Shown here: positions 17,934-21,432 of the stretch, in pieces
How positions within the stretch are numbered: the first letter of the stretch is position 1
How the letters are laid out: the number at the start of each line of letters is the position of its first letter
Assembly (NCBI GenBank): GCA_003427395.1
Contig: BFEA01000625.1
Location: 672,214 to 693,645 of the forward strand
DNA from: Chara braunii
Taxonomy: Eukaryota > Streptophyta > Charophyceae > Charales > Characeae
Reading direction: 5' to 3'
DNA length: 21,432 nucleotides
Notes under the pieces: model-generated
Databases searched by the model: none
What the model was told of the DNA's origin: nothing
Seen by the model: only the letters and a program-made list of their open reading frames with translations
Position numbers and translations under genes: made by a program

Positions 17934-19005
17934 ATCGCACGGCGCTGCGTTTGCCCTTTTCAAGAGGATGAGCCCTCGTGTGACGCTGGTTGAGCCCTTT
18001 GAGACCCGGTTTGCATCAGTTTTCCAGATGTTGACGTGTCTCAAAGGCCGGCGGGACGCTTTAGTGAGCATGCTGCATGGCGACGTGTGGGCTCGCATCA
18101 CATGGGAGCGCAGGCTTGTCTCCCAGGCATAGTGGGTTCAGCAGCAGATCCGCGACGACGAGTTCTGGCGATGCTTTGACTGTGCCATCTGCGTTATGTC
18201 GCCCATCCACCAGCTCTTGAGGAGGATGGATAGAGGGGGGATGATGATGTCCATCGTTTACGAGTGGAGTCAGCATCTTCTGGAGTTGATGAGGAGGGTG
18301 GATGTGCCGGCGGACATGGTCGAGCCGTGCGTGCGCGAGGTTGCCGTCCGCAACCTCCACATGCTCGAGCCCGCACATGCTGCGGCACACCTCCTCAACC
18401 CTCGCCGCCGGTCCCTCCGATATTATGAGTCGTTGCAGACGACTACAGATGACGCCCGTGTAGTCGAGGAGTGCGACAGATTCCTGCTCGCACAGACTGG
18501 TGGCGATCCGGTCGGCAGACTGTACAGGACAGTTCGTGACCAGATCAGGCATTTCCACTCGCGGCGGGGAGATTGGGTAGATCGGCAGCTGTCCGATGCC
18601 GAGGCCGACGACTGTCGGGGGGACCGCGAGACTGAGCGTTGTGCCCAGTGGTGGTTTGATCACGAACGTCATCACCCTAAGTTGCGCACCATCGCCATCC
18701 ATGTGATGCACTTGTGGACGTCCGCCTCACCTGCAGAGAGGAACTGGGCTCAGCACGAGCGCATCAACACCGCGAGGCGCCACAAGCTTGGCTTTGCCAA
18801 GCTTGCACAACTGGTTGAGATTGCCACCAATCTCAAACTGGCCAGATGCGCACAGCAGGGTAGTGGCTACGTGTTGCCCTGGGTTATGGGGACCGGTCAG
18901 GAGGAGACCGCGGGAGGGCAGGAGGACGACAAGGGGGACGTGGACCCCGAGGTGTGGGGAGCGCGACCCGCTGGCAGTTTCAGCGAGCACGACATCGAGC
19001 GCTAG
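17889..19005 (+). pseudogene. hAT transposase C-terminal half with dimerisation domain
   Basis: It continues the transposase in frame 1. ALVRFIKSHGAAFALFKRM and ETRFASVFQML are typical of the helical insertion of plant hATs. TAG at 18130-18132 interrupts between SQA and WVQQQ. AAHLLNPRRRSLRYYESL (18379-18435) matches the usual A-x-x-LNP step. The hAT dimerisation domain occupies about 18643-18840: WWFDHERHHPKLRTIA, then SASPAERNWAQHERINTARR and LAQLVEIATNLKL. That domain mediates multimerisation needed for activity. An acidic stretch leads to TAG at 19003-19005, but the same frame stays open beyond a second TAG (19051) for a further 600 codons. Confidence 0.85.
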
Positions 19006-19053
19006 GTCGTCGCTTTCCATGCTTGTCGACCGTCTAGAGCCGACCCGGTTTAG

Positions 19054-20859
19054 GACGTGTTCGGCAAGAGGGCGGTGGACCTACGGCCGTGGCCGGAGCA
19101 GACGTCGGACGCTGATGCGGACAGCGATACGTCAGGCGACGAGTGGACGGACGATGACGACGCTCCCGTCAACGGCGACGCGACGGCGGAGCGGGTCTAT
19201 TTGACGTACGGCGAAGGACCTAACGGGATGACTCCACACACATCCGTCATCACTGACGATGTGGCGTCCGGTGGTCAGGCCAGTGGCACCGGCAGAGCCG
19301 GAAGTCGTCGTCGACAACAACCGCGTGCCGACGAGCACGTGGAGGAGCAGGAGCCAGTCGGAGGCCTTCGGCAGACGGGCAGACGTTGGGAGGACAGGAG
19401 CGACAGCGAGCCGGAGGGGGCGGAGGAGGAGGAGGAGGTATGCCTTCGGGATTGTCGGTTCTCTCCCTCTCATTATCGGACCATGGGAGCGCCTGAGCCT
19501 ACCAGGCCGAGGACGAGGTCCGCATCGGCAGCGGAGAGACAGCAGACACCAGCGACCGAGCACCATGAGGGGACCGGGCTTGCAGACATTCCGGAGATGG
19601 AGAGGACTCCATCCGGCGCCGGTGTGCGCCACCGCTCGCCGTCCGAGCTGCGCACCGACGACTTCTACGTGGATGGCTCTGGCAGGGGTTTGGGGGATCT
19701 CAGTGCCCTGAGACAGAGGGGTGTCTCGCTGTCGGACGTGCTCCTCGACGATTCTGATAAGCGGGGTCATGTAGAGACCGAGGAGGAGCAGGATGCCCGT
19801 CCGGACAGAGAGGAGGAGGAGCGGCTGCAGACTTTGCCGGGATGGGATGGTCGTTTCGCGTATATGGAGGAGCAGCACCGACGGAGGGAGTTGGAGACAG
19901 GGGGGGGTGGCGGCGGTGACGGAGGCGACGTGGGTTTTGGTGGGGAGGCTGATGCGGGGGCAGCCCGACAGGGTGTGCCCACGGGTGTTGAGGGAGATGG
20001 TGTCCCCACGGGTGTTGAGGGAGATGGTGGCAGCGAGGACGAGCAGGGAGATGGTGGCGGCGAGGACGAGGACGAGGACGAGGAGGGGTCCGACCACGGA
20101 GACGACCACGGTGACGACGGCGGCGACGGCGACGACGGCGGCAACGGCGATGACGGCGGCGACCACGGCGACGGTGGCGACGACGGCGACGACGACGACT
20201 ACGACGGCGACCACGGCGATGACGGCAGCGACGACGGCGACCACGACGGCCACCACGTGGATGAGGGTAGGCTGGCTTTGGTCTTGAGGGACCCGTCAGT
20301 GCCTACACTACCTCTCACACGGCCTGAGGCCTTCGCTCAGGCTGGTTTTGATGCCGAGGATTTGGCGCGACTCGGTTCACATGACCCTTTCCCCCACACG
20401 GGCCGCAGGAGCGACGAGAGGCGCCCTCTTGGAAGGGCATATTCGCCTCCGCCGTACATCGTGGATAGCCCTAGATGGTCAGGTTCTTCGCTCAACGGCA
20501 TTAGAGGGAGGGAGTTCGGGCCGGTTGATGGCGGGTCGGGCCGCCGCAGTGACGATGGCGGATCTGCCGGATCGATGCCTCCGCCACCCGCACGGAGCAT
20601 GAAGGGCGGCGTCGACGCCACTACCGTCGGTGCGCCCGTTGCCGGTTCCCTGCCGCCTGTCGGAGGTGGTGTTGCCGGAGGATGGGCAGCTCATCGGAGT
20701 CATCGCCGGGTCTCAGACCGGATGAGGGCGGATTACGACGCCGGGAGGGGCGCCTTCGCAGGACGTTTGTCACCTCGGATTCAGGTTGCGGACGTCCGAG
20801 TGTTCACATGGCAGGCTGCATGCTCGGTTTGTCTCGATCGGCGACGAGGAGAGTTTTGA
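19054..20859 (+). CDS. Acidic, disordered C-terminal extension of the hAT protein (or separate hypothetical ORF)
   Basis: About 600 codons are open in exactly the transposase frame. The content is strongly biased: DADADSDTSGDEWTDDDD early, Arg/Glu/Gln-rich middle, a Gly-rich tract, a 9-residue repeat (GVPTGVEGD twice), a long Asp/Gly repeat (about 20034-20262), and a Pro/Ser/Gly end. No known domain is seen. No internal ATG has support as a start; the track begins at a GTG. It most likely was the tail of the transposase protein, separated now by two TAG codons or by a candidate 102-base intron (18952-19053, GAG|GTGTGG…TTTAG|GAC), which would remove both stops and keep frame. Alternatively, in this GC-rich DNA the openness could be partly compositional. 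The opposite strand is also open over much of it. Confidence 0.5.
   Translation, partial: DVFGKRAVDLRPWPEQTSDADADSDTSGDEWTDDDDAPVNGDATAERVYLTYGEGPNGMTPHTSVITDDVASGGQASGTGRAGSRRRQQPRADEHVEEQEPVGGLRQTGRRWEDRSDSEPEGAEEEEEVCLRDCRFSPSHYRTMGAPEPTRPRTRSASAAERQQTPATEHHEGTGLADIPEMERTPSGAGVRHRSPSELRTDDFYVDGSGRGLGDLSALRQRGVSLSDVLLDDSDKRGHVETEEEQDARPDREEEERLQTLPGWDGRFAYMEEQHRRRELETGGGGGGDGGDVGFGGEADAGAARQGVPTGVEGDGVPTGVEGDGGSEDEQGDGGGEDEDEDEEGSDHGDDHGDDGGDGDDGGNGDDGGDHGDGGDDGDDDDYDGDHGDDGSDDGDHDGHHVDEGRLALVLRDPSVPTLPLTRPEAFAQAGFDAEDLARLGSHDPFPHTGRRSDERRPLGRAYSPPPYIVDSPRWSGSSLNGIRGREFGPVDGGSGRRSDDGGSAGSMPPPPARSMKGGVDATTVGAPVAGSLPPVGGGVAGGWAAHRSHRRVSDRMRADYDAGRGAFAGRLSPRIQVADVRVFTWQAACSVCLDRRRGEF
19979..20032 (+). 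repeat. 27-bp tandem repeat, two units
   Basis: CCACGGGTGTTGAGGGAGAT recurs with an offset of 27 bases (starting 19979 and 20006), encoding two copies of a nine-residue unit (G-V-P-T-G-V-E-G-D). In-frame length indicates growth under a coding frame, or chance. Confidence 0.85.
20034..20262 (+). repeat. GAC/GGC trinucleotide-rich tract coding for Asp/Gly repeats
   Basis: Dense GACGAC, GGCGAC and CACGGC triplets encode a low-complexity acidic tract with scattered His and Tyr. The triplet period fits replication slippage that preserves frame. Such tracts in proteins are usually disordered. Confidence 0.85.
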
Positions 20860-21302
20860 TCCCACCGCCGATTGCGGCCCGAGGGACAGCTGCAGACATG
20901 CAGCACGGTCAGCACTACACATCTGGCGAGGAGGGGTTGCCGATGCGGAGTGGGAGTAGACGACACAGCGCCGTCACGGAGGTTCGACTCGCAGCAGAGA
21001 TCGCCGCCGGCCAGGCTGCATTGGACGCGATTCAGATGCAGCGACAAACGATTGCTGCAGCGGAGGCCGAGGACGAGGACGCAGACACAGAGTCCGAGCC
21101 GATCGACATTGCAGTCCGCAGACTAGAGCGGCCGTGTCCGCGGCAGCCGCTGTAGCACAGGCGGCATACATGGGCGGTGCGCGGCACAGGTGATGGAGGG
21201 GGCCTGAGAGGAGCGCATGGTCGACAGTCCACCGGGAAAGGCCGCGGGCGTCCTTCCGGAGGCAGAGGATCTGGACCTTCCGCAGGGAGAGGGAGGCGTT
21301 AG

Positions 21303-21306
<4 letters not shown>
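20860..21306 (+). other. Sequence after the long ORF, partial open frame 20682-21155
   Basis: Frame 0 stays open from 20682 to 21155 and ends with a reasonable-looking helical segment (EVRLAAEIAAGQAALDAIQM) followed by an acidic patch (EAEDEDADTESEP). This is unlike random sequence and may be the true protein end reached by a frameshift from the long ORF near 20780-20850. No family is recognised. I could not find a hAT terminal inverted repeat here. Confidence 0.4.

Positions 21307-21346
<40 letters not shown>
21307..21346. repeat. Run of 40 T followed by ACAG
   Basis: An unbroken T run is followed directly by ACAGGACGTC. It could be the poly-A tail of a minus-strand retroposon lying to the right, a polypyrimidine tract with a 3' splice acceptor (…TTTACAG|GAC), or slippage. 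The exact length is uncertain in any assembly. Confidence 0.7.
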
Positions 21347-21349
<3 letters not shown>

Positions 21350-21432
21350 GGACGTCGTTTTGACACGGTAGGTTCATATTCATGTTGATGTTGTTGCTCG
21401 AGGTTGTATCATAGTTTTGTACATGACGCTGT

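Noticed and set aside
2716-19053. UAG read as glutamine (alternative genetic code)
   Set aside because: Frameshifts, lost catalytic residues and TAA/TGA stops show these are decayed copies; a mutational bias explains the TAG excess, and streptophytes use the standard code.
19132-20256. Minus-strand open frame of 374 codons, Val/Ala-rich at its end
   Set aside because: The Val/Ala run is the antisense of the Asp/Gly trinucleotide tract; no domain, and shadow of the plus-strand frame.
1-21432. CRISPR array, bacterial operon or phage module
   Set aside because: No regularly spaced repeats, ribosome-binding sites or prokaryotic gene families; all recognised coding sequence is eukaryotic transposon.

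Overview
This window reads as transposable-element-dense nuclear DNA from a plant-lineage eukaryote. I see no host gene, no RNA gene, and no prokaryotic features. The protein signatures are a chromodomain-bearing Ty3/gypsy polyprotein with an initiator-Met-type primer binding site, plant-type LINE ORF2 fragments, and a plant-type BED/DUF659/hAT-C transposase with very GC-rich coding. Together they suggest a streptophyte, and a charophyte alga such as Chara is my best guess. That taxon is inference from protein style, not a database result.

Layout. (1) 1-8163: one nearly full-length but dead Ty3/gypsy element on the + strand, called element A. It has a 5' LTR cut by the window edge (1-492), a duplicated LTR-end/PBS junction, a 1.27 kb leader, broken gag (1781-3502), protease, reverse transcriptase with an internal tandem duplication, RNase H, integrase, a GPY motif and C-terminal chromodomain, a polypurine tract and a complete 3' LTR (7160-8163). 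(2) 8164-8880: no recognisable gene. (3) About 8880-9950, - strand: a 5'-truncated LINE ORF2 fragment with reverse transcriptase motifs. (4) 9950-10521: low-complexity DNA. (5) 10522-13653: a related second Ty3/gypsy element, called element B, with an LTR, PBS, leader and gag remnant only. (6) About 13690-15320, - strand: a second LINE fragment with the reverse-transcriptase zinc-binding region. (7) 15320-16200: unassigned. (8) 16300-21160, + strand: a hAT-superfamily transposase pseudogene followed in the same frame by a long acidic, Gly/Asp-repeat extension. (9) 21307-21346: a run of 40 T.

None of these elements looks able to move by itself. Element A has lost key residues in the zinc knuckle, protease, reverse transcriptase and integrase. 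The LINE reverse transcriptase has lost its first catalytic Asp in the A-D-D motif. The hAT gene has two frameshifts and four in-frame TAG codons. The most interesting signals are non-coding and shared by elements A and B. They are a 39-base leader block that is perfectly identical inside otherwise diverged DNA, matching splice donor and acceptor signals flanking that block, and a hairpin at the LTR tip with a compensatory base-pair change. Also notable are an AT-hook-like insert inside the chromodomain, and the strong excess of TAG among inactivating stops across three unrelated element types.
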